Counted from the stretch's first letter, positions 29,268 through 42,515 are shown. The stretch: 64,000 nucleotides of DNA from Yoonia sp. I 8.24 (GCF_022096995.1 NZ_JACXGQ010000003.1:490939-554938); one strand, 5' to 3'. Made by a program: numbers and translations. The notes: generated from the sequence alone by a model not told the origin.

Positions 29268-30185
29268 CTAGGATCCAATATCATCTAGATTGAAATGGGT
29301 GGTCTGGTAGATTTGGTTAATCCAATTCCCATACAAAAGATGTGCGTGGCTTTTCCAACGGTTCAGCGGCTTTTGCTTTGGGTCATCATTTGGGTAGTAG
29401 TTCAGCGGAACATTAATCGCCGTACCCGCCGCGACGTCGCGGTCATATTCTTGCTTGAGCGTCTCACTGTCATATTCGAAATGGTTAAAGATATAAAGCG
29501 CGCGGTGCGCCGGATCTTCAACCAGACAGGGGCCAGCCTCGTCACTGCTGATCAATGTGGTTAGACCGCGGGCTGTGTCAATTTCAGATTGGCGCATTTC
29601 AGTCCAACGGCTGACGGGGATCACGCAATCATCTGAAAACCCCATCAAATAAGGTGATGTGTTTTCATTCAGATGGTGGCGATAGCATCCAAAAAACTTG
29701 TGATCCAAGAGGTGTTTTTTGACACCGTGGAAATGGTTGATCATCGCCATGCCGCCCCAACACACGCCAAAGGTGGAATGCACATTGGTTTGTGTCCACG
29801 CGAAAACCTGTTTGAGTTCTTCCCAATAGGTCACATCCTGAAAGGGCATATGTTCGATGGGCGCGCCGGTGATGATGAGCCCGTCGAATTTTTGGTCAAG
29901 CACCTCACTAAAGGGCACATAGAATTCTTCCATATGCTCCGCTGCGGTGTTTTTTGTCTGATGTTCCGACATGCGGATCAGGGTCAATTCGATCTGCAAT
30001 GGGGTCGCCCCAATCAGCCGCGCAAACTGGTTTTCAGTTTGAATTTTCTTGGGCATCAGGTTCAGCAAAGCAATCCGCAGCGGGCGGATGTCCTGTCGGG
30101 CGGCTTGTTCTTCAGCCATGACGCTCACACCTTCGCGTGACAAAACGTCAAAGGCGGGCAGAGCAGAGGGCAGTTTAATCGGCAT
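29268..30185 (-). CDS. metA: Homoserine O-acyltransferase (MetA family, likely acetyl-specific)
   Basis: A 305-residue MetA enzyme that acylates homoserine for methionine synthesis. The catalytic nucleophile is Cys142 in FGVCWGG. Residue 111 is Glu ([10 protein letters not shown]). Published work on the Bacillus cereus enzyme shows that Glu111 selects acetyl-CoA and Gly111 succinyl-CoA, so this is predicted to make O-acetylhomoserine. Length is normal. No methionine riboswitch was recognised in the short 40-base leader. Confidence 0.93.
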   Translation of the reverse strand: MPIKLPSALPAFDVLSREGVSVMAEEQAARQDIRPLRIALLNLMPKKIQTENQFARLIGATPLQIELTLIRMSEHQTKNTAAEHMEEFYVPFSEVLDQKFDGLIITGAPIEHMPFQDVTYWEELKQVFAWTQTNVHSTFGVCWGGMAMINHFHGVKKHLLDHKFFGCYRHHLNENTSPYLMGFSDDCVIPVSRWTEMRQSEIDTARGLTTLISSDEAGPCLVEDPAHRALYIFNHFEYDSETLKQEYDRDVAAGTAINVPLNYYPNDDPKQKPLNRWKSHAHLLYGNWINQIYQTTHFNLDDIGS

Positions 30186-30225
30186 AATGGTCGTCCTAAA
30201 GCAGCAGGGTTAAGAAATAGGGCTC

Positions 30226-31089
30226 TTACCTGCGCATCTCAAGTGCGTCAGCGATCATGCCAACAAATCCCTCCGCGTCTTTGACCTTTGTCACGGCGTC
30301 CATCGGCACGGTGATGCCCCATTTTTCGGCCATCGCCCGGTAGCGCGGTTGACGGTGCGCCAATGCCTTTGCAAAAGCCCAGCGAATGAAATCATCCGGG
30401 TTCACCTTGTCTGGGGCCACGCCAAATTCATCCAAATAGGCGTTCCATGTCTTTAGCAAAAACACGGGATCATATGACATCGGTTTGGGTTCACGGTCGA
30501 ACCGGCGTACAAATTCGGCGGTATGCGCATCCGATCCTTCGATCCAGACCATCAGCGTTTTAGATGCGAGGTCAGTCAAGATCGGATCATTGGGATCTGC
30601 CGCATCCACCCATTCGCAAATCGATCCGCCCGTGTCGCAGATGAAATGCGGATATTGGTAAAGATCATACGACCGTTCAATGAAATGCCCCGTGTCATGC
30701 AGTGCCGCGATTTCCGCCTGCTGGAACTGATCCTGACGTCGGGTGTATTCATCCCACGGCAGCCCGCCAAGGTCCGGATCACCCGGTTTACCCAAATAAG
30801 ACGACATCGGCTTTAGGTCGTTAAAAGAGATATTCGACCCGATATAGATGCTATCCGACCGCAAAAGATCGCGCAAGAACGGCACTTTCATCGCTTCGCG
30901 CTTTGCATTATCCGCGATCAGTTCGCCCATGTACCGGGTCCCAATGCGGTAATCGATAGAATAGTGGAACCAGTCGCCTTGCGCGCGGAGCATCGACGAG
31001 AGATAGGTTTTCCCCAAGCCCGACATCGCGAACAGTAAGACACGTTTTTGCGGCGCAGCGCGCCATTCAGAGGCAGAATTGTAAATCAT
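30226..31089 (-). CDS. P-loop ATPase or kinase, unknown role
   Basis: A 287-residue protein with one clear Walker A motif, AMSGLGKTYLS, near residue 22, preceded by a beta strand (KRVLLF). The rest, including PHFICDTGGSICEWVDAAD, suggests a nucleoside-kinase-like fold, but I cannot assign a substrate. I begin at the ATG at 31089, close to the P-loop as expected; ATGs at 31179 and 31272 are in frame but run into the divergent gene. It ends 40 bases before metA. Confidence 0.75.
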   Translation of the reverse strand: MIYNSASEWRAAPQKRVLLFAMSGLGKTYLSSMLRAQGDWFHYSIDYRIGTRYMGELIADNAKREAMKVPFLRDLLRSDSIYIGSNISFNDLKPMSSYLGKPGDPDLGGLPWDEYTRRQDQFQQAEIAALHDTGHFIERSYDLYQYPHFICDTGGSICEWVDAADPNDPILTDLASKTLMVWIEGSDAHTAEFVRRFDREPKPMSYDPVFLLKTWNAYLDEFGVAPDKVNPDDFIRWAFAKALAHRQPRYRAMAEKWGITVPMDAVTKVKDAEGFVGMIADALEMRR

Positions 31090-31198
31090 GGTCTCTGGGT
31101 AGCGGGCTGCACGGTTTTCTGCCAGTTGTTTTTCACCATATTTTACGCTTACCTGCCATTTGTGGCTCGACCTAGCCATTGTTAAAAAACGTGGAAAT

Positions 31199-31900
31199 AT
31201 GATGAGACCGATCCAACGCTCAGTTGCGCGAGTATTAGCCGTCTGCGGGCTTATCTTTGCCAAAAGTGCCACCGCAGATACACCACCTGATCCCTGCCAT
31301 CTTTTTCAGACAGAGACTGAATTTGTCACCCAGACGCTGTACATGCGGCTAGAAGATGTGCGGCATCAGTTGACCGTGCCAGAAGTGTATTTCGAGGATG
31401 TGTTCGACCGGGTCGATGGTTCTGAGCATCGCGCGCAACTTTTTCGCATGATGGTCGCTGACTTCACACCTGTTTCGCGTCAAGATACCGCCGATTTGCT
31501 GAGAGAAGGCCGGAAAGAATACTTCAATTTTGTGCTCAGCGATTACGTCAGCATGGACGAGGCGCTTCCGATCATAGCGTCATTAATGCGTACTGGCGAT
31601 GGGCGTGATATGTCGGCCTATTATGAGATTGAAGCTGACTTTAATCTGGCCACGCTTTTGCCACGGAGTGGTGCTCAAGTGCGTAACGACGTTTTTGTGG
31701 CGCGCGACCAGAACGGCCAGCCTGCATCGATAATTAGCTGTTCGAATAATCCAGCTTTCCTAAATCATAGCTGCTATCAGAATTTCCGCGCGAGCGGCAT
31801 CGATGTGCGCATGTGGTACCCGCGTGAATACCTGAATGAATGGCAAAACCTTCAAACATCGGTGTCTGATTTTATTGCCTGTGCGCACCAAGGCCCGTAA
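31199..31900 (+). CDS. Secreted protein of unknown function
   Basis: A 233-residue protein with a Sec signal peptide (RPIQRSVARVLAVCGLIFAK, probable cleavage after SATA). The mature part has four cysteines (in DPCHLF, ISCSNN, NHSCYQ, IACAHQ), which could form two disulfides in the periplasm. Two start codons lie in tandem at 31199 and 31202. No family recognised. It is divergent from the ATPase gene. Confidence 0.75.
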   Translation: MMRPIQRSVARVLAVCGLIFAKSATADTPPDPCHLFQTETEFVTQTLYMRLEDVRHQLTVPEVYFEDVFDRVDGSEHRAQLFRMMVADFTPVSRQDTADLLREGRKEYFNFVLSDYVSMDEALPIIASLMRTGDGRDMSAYYEIEADFNLATLLPRSGAQVRNDVFVARDQNGQPASIISCSNNPAFLNHSCYQNFRASGIDVRMWYPREYLNEWQNLQTSVSDFIACAHQGP

Positions 31901-32001
31901 CGTATTCGTTAAGCCTAAGACTCTGACAAGGACATTGTCATACCATAAGGGAATGCACGACGCCGAGGCACTGCATTTAGCGGCAAAATTGCAAATCGTC
32001 G

Positions 32002-32013
32002 TCTCTCGAGAGA
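32002..32013. promoter_or_regulatory. 12-bp perfect palindrome in an intergenic region
   Basis: TCTCTCGAGAGA lies mid-way in the 221-base gap between the secreted protein and the dehydrogenase. The flanks GCAAATC and GATTGC extend partial symmetry. It may be an operator for the downstream gene. Nothing else was recognised in this gap. Confidence 0.35.
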
Positions 32014-32121
32014 GATTGCATTATTTATTAGTTTTAAATTGACGGTGGGCTGGTTCTTGAATGCAGCGATGCGGCGGATTACGTACATCCTAACCTCATG
32101 ATAAATAACAAGGACCACAGC

Positions 32122-33102
32122 ATGCGCGCAGCTATCCATGATACATTCGGCGAACCTTCCGAGGTTATGAAACTGGCCGATGTGACCACCCCCGCACCCA
32201 GCGCGGGCGAGGTTTTGGTGAAAACCACCCTTTCCCCCATCCATAACCATGATCTTTGGACCGTGCGTGGCGACTATGGCTATAAGCCCAAACTTCCCGG
32301 CGCAATTGGTGGATCAGAGGCTTTGGGTGTGATTGAGGCCGTCGGCGCAGGCGTTGATGAGGCGATGATTGGCCAACGCGTCGCGATTGCGGGCGTACAT
32401 GGCACATGGGCAGAATATTTCACGGCCCCAGCCGCAGGCGTGCTGCCACTGCCTGATATGATTTCCGACACTTTGGGCGCCCAGCTGATTGCGATGCCTT
32501 TCAGCGCAATTTCTTTGCTAGAAACGCTACGAGCAAAAGAAGGCGATTGGATCATTCAGACAGCTGCCAATGGGGCGGTGGGTAAGATCATGACGGTGCT
32601 GGCAAAGGCACGTGGGATCAACCTGCTGAATCTTGTTCGCCGCGCAGAGGCCGCTCAGGAGTTAACTGATCTTGGCATCGAAAACGTGGTCGTGACAGCG
32701 GACGCGGATTGGAAAGACGCCGCGCGCGTGATCATTGGTGATCCCGGCGCTGTATCGGCGATTGATTCAGTTGGGGGCGCATTGGCCGAAGATCTATGCG
32801 ACCTGCTGGGCGTGAATGGCGAGTTGGTCGTTTTTGGCACGGCAACTGGCGCGCCGCTCACGCTGTCGTCTGGCACGCTGATTTTCAAGCATATCACAGT
32901 CAAAGGTTTCTGGGGATCACGGGTCAGCAGCGATATGCCTGCGGATGACCGTAAGCGCCTGATCACCGAATTAGTGACACTTGCCGCAACGGGCCAATTG
33001 GACCTGACCGACGGCGGCGTTTACGGGATTGATGATGTCACCAAGGCGATGAAAGCTGCGGTCACGCCGGGCCGCAAAGGCAAGGTTATGATCAAACCTT
33101 AG
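32122..33102 (+). CDS. Medium-chain dehydrogenase/reductase, quinone reductase type
   Basis: A 326-residue zinc-free MDR enzyme. The N-terminal GroES-like domain has the IGGSEALGVIEAVGAGVDE motif and the NADPH site is AANGAVGKIMTVLAKARG. It resembles quinone reductases and 2-enoyl-thioester reductases, and the substrate cannot be told from sequence. AAGGA precedes the ATG at 32122; another in-frame ATG lies at 32098. Confidence 0.85.
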   Translation: MRAAIHDTFGEPSEVMKLADVTTPAPSAGEVLVKTTLSPIHNHDLWTVRGDYGYKPKLPGAIGGSEALGVIEAVGAGVDEAMIGQRVAIAGVHGTWAEYFTAPAAGVLPLPDMISDTLGAQLIAMPFSAISLLETLRAKEGDWIIQTAANGAVGKIMTVLAKARGINLLNLVRRAEAAQELTDLGIENVVVTADADWKDAARVIIGDPGAVSAIDSVGGALAEDLCDLLGVNGELVVFGTATGAPLTLSSGTLIFKHITVKGFWGSRVSSDMPADDRKRLITELVTLAATGQLDLTDGGVYGIDDVTKAMKAAVTPGRKGKVMIKP

Positions 33103-33147
33103 TGTCTGATCCCACGCGCGCATATTGATTATCGGCGTTTGTCTAAG

Positions 33148-33181
33148 AGGGGGCTTATATCACATAGGCCCCTTCATTTTG
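33148..33181 (+). terminator. Terminator after the dehydrogenase gene
   Basis: A 9-bp stem GGGGCTTAT/ATAGGCCCC (33150-33158, 33164-33172; one G-T) is followed by TTCATTTT. Confidence 0.7.
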
Positions 33182-33279
33182 TCCGGCCCGGCACATTTTT
33201 TTGTGACAAAATCACCAAACTAATTTGGGCCAATCGCTAAACATTTGGCAAATGACCGAACCAGATGGGAATCGCGTAG

Positions 33280-33630
33280 ATGGCATATACTGAAAAATTT
33301 CAAACCTTGGCTGATACTGCCCGCAAAAAAGTCGATGAGGTCCAGCCCGCAGACGTCGATCAGCTGATAGCGCAGGGTGCGGTCGCTCTCGATATTCGCG
33401 ATAAAGAGGAACATGATGCAGGCCATATTCCCGGCGGCATCAATGTTAGTCGCGGCAAGCTTGAGATGAACATCGAAGGCGAGATCAGCGATCTCGATAC
33501 AACAATTCTGTGCTACTGCAACGCTTACAACCGTGGTGTTCTCTCAGCGGCGACGCTACGCGATATGGGCTATAAAAATGCAAAGTTCATTGCAGGTGGA
33601 TTAAATGCCTATCGCAAGTGCCACAAATAA
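33280..33630 (+). CDS. Rhodanese-domain protein
   Basis: A 116-residue single-domain rhodanese. The active-site loop is CNAYNRG, with the sulfur-accepting cysteine in LCYCNAY; ALDIRDKEEHDAGHIPGGIN is the usual entry motif. It probably handles persulfide sulfur in the cytoplasm. Its neighbour mnmA, on the other strand, needs persulfide sulfur for tRNA thiolation, but a link is only suggestive. Confidence 0.9.
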   Translation: MAYTEKFQTLADTARKKVDEVQPADVDQLIAQGAVALDIRDKEEHDAGHIPGGINVSRGKLEMNIEGEISDLDTTILCYCNAYNRGVLSAATLRDMGYKNAKFIAGGLNAYRKCHK

Positions 33631-33676
33631 ATCGGATTGGCAGGGTTAACCCCTGCCATCCTCTGAATTGGAGCTA

Positions 33677-34816
33677 CTAGGCCCCGCGCCAAATCCACCC
33701 ACCACCCAGAACACGTGTGCTATCGGGATCGTAGAAAACACAGGCTTGTCCGGGGGATACGCCTTGTTCCGCGACCAGTAGTTCAACCTCGGCTTCGGTC
33801 GCTGAAATTGGGCGCAAGACCGCATCTGTTGGTGGCCGGGTGGAGCGCACCCGCACCATGATATTGCGCTCTTTCATATCGGCAAAGCCACCGTCACCCA
33901 GCCAATTCACCTCGCGGATCGGCACGCGCCGGGTGGCGAGCATTTCACGCGGGCCAACGATGACGTGCTTTTTATCAACATCTAGTTTCACCACATAAAG
34001 CGGATCAGCCAGTCCGCCGATGCCCAGCCCGCGGCGCTGCCCAACGGTATAGTGGATCACACCGTTGTGCTGGCCCAAAACGGAGCCGTTTGTATCGACA
34101 ATATCGCCGGGTTCAGCAGAACCCGGGCGCAGTTTCTCGATCAGCTTGGCGTAGTTCCCATCGGGGACAAAGCAAATATCTTGGCTGTCAGGCTTATCTG
34201 CGACGCTTAGCCCGTATTTTGTGGCGAGCGCGCGGGTTTCATCCTTGGATTTCAAATGGCCAAGCGGAAAGCGCAGGTAGTCCAGCTGATCTTGCGTTGT
34301 GGAAAACAGAAAATAGCTTTGGTCACGGTTGGCGTCAGCGGCAGAATGCAGCTCTGCTTTTTGGGTGCCCATTTGGCGCTGGATATAGTGGCCTGTCGCC
34401 ATGCAATCGGCGTCCAAATCCTTGGCTGTTTCAAGTAGGTCTTTGAATTTCACCCGCTCATTGCAGCGAATGCAAGGCACAGGGGTCGCACCTGCAAGAT
34501 AACTATCTGCGAATTCGTCAATCACGGCTTCGCGGAATGTGTTTTCGTAATCAAGCACATAGTGCGGGAAACCCATTTCCTCAGCCACACGGCGCGCATC
34601 ATGAATATCGCGCCCCGCACAGCACGCCCCTTTTTTGGCCAGTGCCGCACCATGATCATAAAGCTGCAAGGTCACGCCAACGACGTCATAGCCTTCTTCA
34701 GCGAGCTGCGCGGCAACAACAGAGCTATCGACCCCACCGGACATGGCCACAACAACCCGCGTTTCAGCGGGGGGCATTGCAAATCCGAGCGAGTTGAGCG
34801 GCGAATCAAGGGGCAT
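33677..34816 (-). CDS. mnmA: tRNA-specific 2-thiouridylase MnmA
   Basis: A 379-residue enzyme that thiolates U34 of tRNAs for Lys, Glu and Gln. The PP-loop is [13 protein letters not shown], the first catalytic Cys lies in [14 protein letters not shown], the second in [11 protein letters not shown], and [10 protein letters not shown] is a family motif. Length is normal. Confidence 0.97.
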   Translation of the reverse strand: MPLDSPLNSLGFAMPPAETRVVVAMSGGVDSSVVAAQLAEEGYDVVGVTLQLYDHGAALAKKGACCAGRDIHDARRVAEEMGFPHYVLDYENTFREAVIDEFADSYLAGATPVPCIRCNERVKFKDLLETAKDLDADCMATGHYIQRQMGTQKAELHSAADANRDQSYFLFSTTQDQLDYLRFPLGHLKSKDETRALATKYGLSVADKPDSQDICFVPDGNYAKLIEKLRPGSAEPGDIVDTNGSVLGQHNGVIHYTVGQRRGLGIGGLADPLYVVKLDVDKKHVIVGPREMLATRRVPIREVNWLGDGGFADMKERNIMVRVRSTRPPTDAVLRPISATEAEVELLVAEQGVSPGQACVFYDPDSTRVLGGGWIWRGA

Positions 34817-34943
34817 AACGTGTCCAATTGGGTAAAGTTCGATATGAAATATAGGAAAATGCGCCGTACTCTCAAGGGCAGGTTATACGGATCATTAAGT
34901 CCTTGGCGTCATACCCGCTGTCGGGAGTAACCGAAAGGGGTGC

Positions 34944-35225
34944 ATGATGTATCTTAGAAAAGTAGAAGGACCACGGTCAATCACGTTGCCAGACGGGTCG
35001 ATTATGACCCGGGCAGATTTGCCACCCGAAAATACACGGCGCTGGGTGGCATCGCGTAAAGCGGCTGTTGTCCGGGCGGTATCAGGGGGGTTGATCCCGC
35101 GCAAAGATGCGCTCGAACGGTATGGGCTGTCCGAAGAAGAATTCAGTGAATGGGAAAATGCGGTCGCGCAGCACGGTGAAGCAGCGCTAAAGACAACTGC
35201 ACTTCAACAGTATAGACAACCCTAG
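34944..35225 (+). CDS. sciP: CtrA inhibitor SciP (DUF1153)
   Basis: A 93-residue DUF1153 helix-turn-helix protein, MMYLRKVEGPRSITLPDGSI to ALQQYRQP, with the HTH in RKDALERYGLSEEEFSEWE. In Caulobacter, SciP binds CtrA at promoters and blocks transcription in G1. It lies 91 bases upstream of ctrA on the same strand. AAGGGG precedes the tandem ATGs at 34944 and 34947. Confidence 0.9.
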   Translation: MMYLRKVEGPRSITLPDGSIMTRADLPPENTRRWVASRKAAVVRAVSGGLIPRKDALERYGLSEEEFSEWENAVAQHGEAALKTTALQQYRQP

Positions 35226-35262
35226 ATTGAAGTGAGATAACGTAATCACTGGTAACGGGTGG

Positions 35263-35312
35263 TTAACCTTTCGCGGTTTAGGTTAACGCTATAAACGAGA
35301 AAGCGGAGAATC
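35263..35312 (+). promoter_or_regulatory. ctrA upstream region with TTAAC half-sites and a GANTC site
   Basis: Two GTTAAC hexamers lie at 35262-35267 and 35282-35287; TTAA is the half-site of the CtrA recognition sequence, but the spacing here is not the standard seven bases. A GAATC (GANTC, the CcrM methylation target) lies at 35308-35312, immediately before the ctrA start. Autoregulation and methylation control are known for Caulobacter ctrA. Confidence 0.45.
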
Positions 35313-35316
35313 CCGA

Positions 35317-36030
35317 ATGCGTGTTTTGCTGGTTGAAGATGACCCAACAACGTCCAAAAGCATTGAATTAATGCTGACCCATGCCAATTTGAACGTCTAT
35401 GCGACGGATTTAGGGGAGGAGGGGATCGATCTCGCGAAGCTATACGACTACGATTTGATCCTGCTTGACCTGAATTTACCTGACATGAATGGGCATGAGG
35501 TCCTACGCCAGCTGCGGCTCAGCCGCATTGATACCCCGATTTTGATTCTTTCAGGTGATGATGGCACCGAAAGTAAGCTGAAAGGGTTTGGCTTTGGGGC
35601 AGATGACTATCTGACCAAGCCGTTCCACCGCGAAGAATTGGTCGCGCGTATTCACGCGATCATTCGGCGGTCGAAAGGCCATGCGCAGTCGATCATCAAA
35701 ACAGGTCAAATCGCAGTTAATCTGGACGCGAAAACAGTTAACGTCGGGAAAACTGCGGTCCATCTCACGGGTAAAGAATATCAGATGCTCGAACTGTTGA
35801 GCCTGCGCAAAGGCACAACTTTGACCAAAGAAATGTTCCTCAATCACCTCTATGGGGGCATGGACGAACCTGAACTCAAGATTATCGATGTCTTCATCTG
35901 CAAACTGCGTAAAAAACTAAGTGAAGCAACCGATGGCGAAAACTATATCGAAACTGTCTGGGGCCGCGGTTATGTATTGCGTGATCCAGATCCAGTCGCG
36001 CAGTCCGAACCCATCGCGGTTAGCGCCTAA
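35317..36030 (+). CDS. ctrA: Cell-cycle response regulator CtrA
   Basis: A 237-residue OmpR-type regulator. The receiver domain has the acidic pocket EDD near residue 8 and the phosphorylation site Asp51 in [10 protein letters not shown]. The winged-helix domain ends in [15 protein letters not shown]. CtrA governs motility, cell cycle and gene-transfer-agent functions in alphaproteobacteria. ChpT and SciP of the same circuit are also in the window. Confidence 0.97.
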   Translation: MRVLLVEDDPTTSKSIELMLTHANLNVYATDLGEEGIDLAKLYDYDLILLDLNLPDMNGHEVLRQLRLSRIDTPILILSGDDGTESKLKGFGFGADDYLTKPFHREELVARIHAIIRRSKGHAQSIIKTGQIAVNLDAKTVNVGKTAVHLTGKEYQMLELLSLRKGTTLTKEMFLNHLYGGMDEPELKIIDVFICKLRKKLSEATDGENYIETVWGRGYVLRDPDPVAQSEPIAVSA

Positions 36031-36114
36031 CACAGGTATCTTCCACCACTCACGGATCTGATTGACCAGGTTTGGGGCGCTTCGGTACTGGACGTTATCG
36101 GCTGGGTTGCCTAA

Positions 36115-40388
<4,274 letters not shown>

Positions 40389-40405
40389 CTATTTTGTTCT
40401 CAAAT

Positions 40406-40420
40406 GTTCTTAAAAAGTTC
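40406..40420 (+). promoter_or_regulatory. LexA (SOS) box, GTTC-N7-GTTC
   Basis: GTTC at 40406-40409 and 40417-40420 are separated by exactly seven bases, the established LexA-binding pattern of Rhodobacter and other alphaproteobacteria. A third GTTC at 40396 lies six bases before the first. The box is 57 bases upstream of the 40-residue membrane protein. Confidence 0.65.
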
Positions 40421-40443
40421 TTTACACAGGGTTAACGGTGTGA

Positions 40444-40475
40444 GAACAAAGGTGCAACAGAACAAAGGAGCAACA
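40444..40475 (+). repeat. 16-bp tandem duplication in a leader
   Basis: Two adjacent 16-mers (40444-40459 and 40460-40475) read GAACAAAGG(T/A)GCAACA and differ at one base. The second copy supplies the AAGGAG ribosome-binding site of the 40-residue gene; the first has AAGGTG. Confidence 0.85.
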
Positions 40476-40477
40476 AG

Positions 40478-40600
40478 ATGGCCAAGGAAATCAAAGACGT
40501 TATTGTCCGATCCCGTGACACAATCTTGGCCGATGCGCTTGGTGTTATTGCTTTGATGATCATGTTGTATGTCGGATTGTCCCTGCCCGGACTAATCTGA
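40478..40600 (+). CDS. 40-residue single-pass membrane protein, likely SOS-controlled
   Basis: A 40-residue protein starting MAKEIKDVIVRSRDTILADA, with a charged N-terminal part and one hydrophobic helix at about residues 20-40 (LGVIALMIMLYVGLSL). AAGGAG stands eight bases before the ATG. A LexA-type box lies upstream and a hairpin terminator downstream, so it looks like its own transcription unit. Caulobacter SidA is a 29-residue SOS-induced membrane inhibitor of division; a similar role here is an inference from size, topology and control, not from sequence similarity. Confidence 0.75.
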   Translation: MAKEIKDVIVRSRDTILADALGVIALMIMLYVGLSLPGLI

Positions 40601-40744
40601 TTGCCTATGTAACGTAGGGTTTGGTTGCCCTCAGTTTGCGCTGTCCCACCGATGCAATACTGAATGACCTGCCTGTCGTATATCCTGACCGGGGTTTTGC
40701 CTCTCCCGATGGAATTGACCAAATCTTGCGTTGCAAAGACTTTG

Positions 40745-40781
40745 CCGCCGCCATCCTGTCCCGGATGTGCGGCGGTTTTTT
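40745..40781 (+). terminator. Terminator downstream of the 40-residue gene
   Basis: Stem CCGCCG (40745-40750) with CGGCGG (40770-40775), extended by CATCC/GGATG, then TTTTTT. It ends the rightward transcript about 145 bases after the small gene, just at the end of the convergent NifU-like gene. Confidence 0.8.
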
Positions 40782-41220
40782 ATGCGGGGACGGCGTTGAG
40801 CGCGTCTAAAGTCGCATCAAAGGCAAGCAAGATCGACGCGTGGCGGTTTTTGTAGTCTTTGGCAGGCTCAAGCACCGCAAGATCGCCAAACGGGGCAGCG
40901 GGGGGCGGCCCGCTATTCTTGAGCATATCAAACAATTGGTCGCGTCCCGCCTGGACCTGCGCCGGCGACAGCCCAACAACATTTGCCCCAACCACAGCCG
41001 CAGCCGCCTGACCCAAGGCGCAGGCTTTCACGTCTTGGCCGTAATCTGTGATAATGTCACCCACGATTTGCACATCCACGGTCACTGTCGATCCGCACAG
41101 TGGTGCGCGTTTTTTTGCGGTCGCGGAGGGCGCTTCAAGCCGGGTTGTGCGGGGCATATCAGCAGCCAGCGCCAATATCCGCCCAGAATAGAGTTTGATC
41201 ATATCTGTTTCTGCTGACAC
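40780..41220 (-). CDS. NifU/IscU-like iron-sulfur scaffold protein
   Basis: A 146-residue U-type scaffold. Cysteines in APLCGSTVTV and VKACALGQAA match the first two ligands of IscU/SufU; the third position is a histidine (YKNRHASILLAF) instead of cysteine. It starts with GTG at 41220 behind GGAAGGG; an ATG six codons in lacks a site. It is convergent with the SOS-type gene and divergent from hisI. With a changed third ligand, its cluster-building activity is uncertain. Confidence 0.8.
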   Translation of the reverse strand: MSAETDMIKLYSGRILALAADMPRTTRLEAPSATAKKRAPLCGSTVTVDVQIVGDIITDYGQDVKACALGQAAAAVVGANVVGLSPAQVQAGRDQLFDMLKNSGPPPAAPFGDLAVLEPAKDYKNRHASILLAFDATLDALNAVPA

Positions 41221-41287
41221 AGTGTTTGCCCTTCCGTACGGTCCCCCCTAGATAGGGTCCAAACAGCCGGATGCAAAGGGGGCCGCC

Positions 41288-41650
41288 ATGACTTTTGACC
41301 CAACTAACCTCACTTATAACGACGCAGGATTGATCCCCGCGATCGCCCAAGATGCCACATCAGGCGAAGTCCTCATGATGGCCTGGATGAATGCTGCCGC
41401 GGTCGAAAAGACGCTTGCGACAGGCAGGGTGACCTATTGGTCCCGTTCGCGGCAGGCGTTTTGGATCAAAGGCGAAACCAGCGGCCATACGCAAGAACTG
41501 GTTAATTTCAGCATTGATTGCGACCGTGACTGCCTTTTGGTCACGGTCAACCAGATTGGCGCGGCCTGCCACACGGGACGCCGGACCTGTTTTTACACGG
41601 ATGTTGTTGATGGCACGGAAACTATCACGCAAGCGCCATTGGAGAGCTAG
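41288..41650 (+). CDS. hisI: Phosphoribosyl-AMP cyclohydrolase
   Basis: A 120-residue HisI, third step of histidine synthesis. Motifs are [40 protein letters not shown] and the zinc site DCDRDC with [11 protein letters not shown]. It is the cyclohydrolase domain alone, without a HisE fusion. Confidence 0.96.
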   Translation: MTFDPTNLTYNDAGLIPAIAQDATSGEVLMMAWMNAAAVEKTLATGRVTYWSRSRQAFWIKGETSGHTQELVNFSIDCDRDCLLVTVNQIGAACHTGRRTCFYTDVVDGTETITQAPLES

Positions 41651-41677
41651 GGATGCGCTCCGCGCGGGAGTATTTTT
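41651..41677 (+). terminator. Possible weak terminator after hisI
   Basis: CTCC-GCGCG-GGAG is followed by TATTTTT. The stem is only 4 bp. The motif also touches the last codon of the convergent gluQ gene. Confidence 0.35.
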
Positions 41678-42515
41678 AGCAAGATGATAGGGGAAGATTG
41701 ATCATCTCGCGGATGTCATTTGGGGATGCGCCTTCGGACCGGTATTTGGACAGTGCCCTTGAGCGGTCAATTTTCGCGAGGCGTTTTCCGTCCGCGTCGG
41801 TGATGAGAGCGTGGTGCAGGTATTGCGGTGTCTCCCAGCCCATAAGCTGTTGTAAAAAAACCTGAAACGGTGTCAGCGCCCAAAGATCCATACCGCGCAC
41901 GACATGGGTGATATTTTGGAGCGCATCGTCATGGACGCAGGCAAGGTGGTAGGCAATGTCGCCGCTGTCTTTACGTTTGAGAACCGGATCGCCGAAGCTA
42001 TCACGCAAGAAAGCGGGTGAAATCTGGTGTTTTACTGGCAGTCCAGAGCCGCGTTCAACAAAGCTGCGTAGCGGCCCCAACTGATCAAGGCCTGTGGCGA
42101 TATTGAGCCGAATTGCGTCGCCCGGATTGGCCGAATCCATCGACCGCTTTCGACATGTACCCGGGTAAACCAGCCCTTCGGCACCGGATTTTGCACCGGC
42201 GTTCACAATATCGCGCCGGCTGCAGCTACACGGGTACAGCAAGCCACGCGCGCCGAGCGTTGCGAGCACAGCTTCGTAATCGGCCAGGTGATCTGATTGA
42301 CGCCGCACAGGGGCCGGCCATTCTAACCCAAGCCAGCGCAAATCATCGTAGATCCCATTTTCAAAAATAGGTTTTGCGCGGGCGCGATCAGTGTCTTCGA
42401 TCCGCAAGAGCGCAGTGCCTGCGTGGCGCTGTGCCACGCCCCAAACGGTGAGCGCGGAGTAGGCGTGCCCCAGATGCAACGGACCTGTTGGCGAAGGGGC
42501 AAACCGCGTGATCAT
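41676..42515 (-). CDS. gluQ: Glutamyl-Q tRNA(Asp) synthetase
   Basis: A 279-residue GluQRS, a shortened glutamyl-tRNA synthetase that glutamylates queuosine 34 of tRNA-Asp. It has the HIGH-type motif PTGPLHLGHAYSAL, a zinc site (CSCSRRD and YPGTCRKR) and KMSKS-like GKRLAKIDRS, and lacks the anticodon-binding domain. It begins at the base next to the trmFO stop. Confidence 0.93.
   Translation of the reverse strand: MITRFAPSPTGPLHLGHAYSALTVWGVAQRHAGTALLRIEDTDRARAKPIFENGIYDDLRWLGLEWPAPVRRQSDHLADYEAVLATLGARGLLYPCSCSRRDIVNAGAKSGAEGLVYPGTCRKRSMDSANPGDAIRLNIATGLDQLGPLRSFVERGSGLPVKHQISPAFLRDSFGDPVLKRKDSGDIAYHLACVHDDALQNITHVVRGMDLWALTPFQVFLQQLMGWETPQYLHHALITDADGKRLAKIDRSRALSKYRSEGASPNDIREMINLPLSSC

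Noticed and set aside
30186..30225. Methionine riboswitch upstream of metA
   Set aside because: The leader is only 40 bases and I could not match it to a SAM-II or SAM-V fold.
40601..40744. Small ORFs between the 40-residue gene and its terminator
   Set aside because: The frames at 40621 and 40664 run through the terminator and have no ribosome site; an untranslated 3' region or small RNA is as likely.
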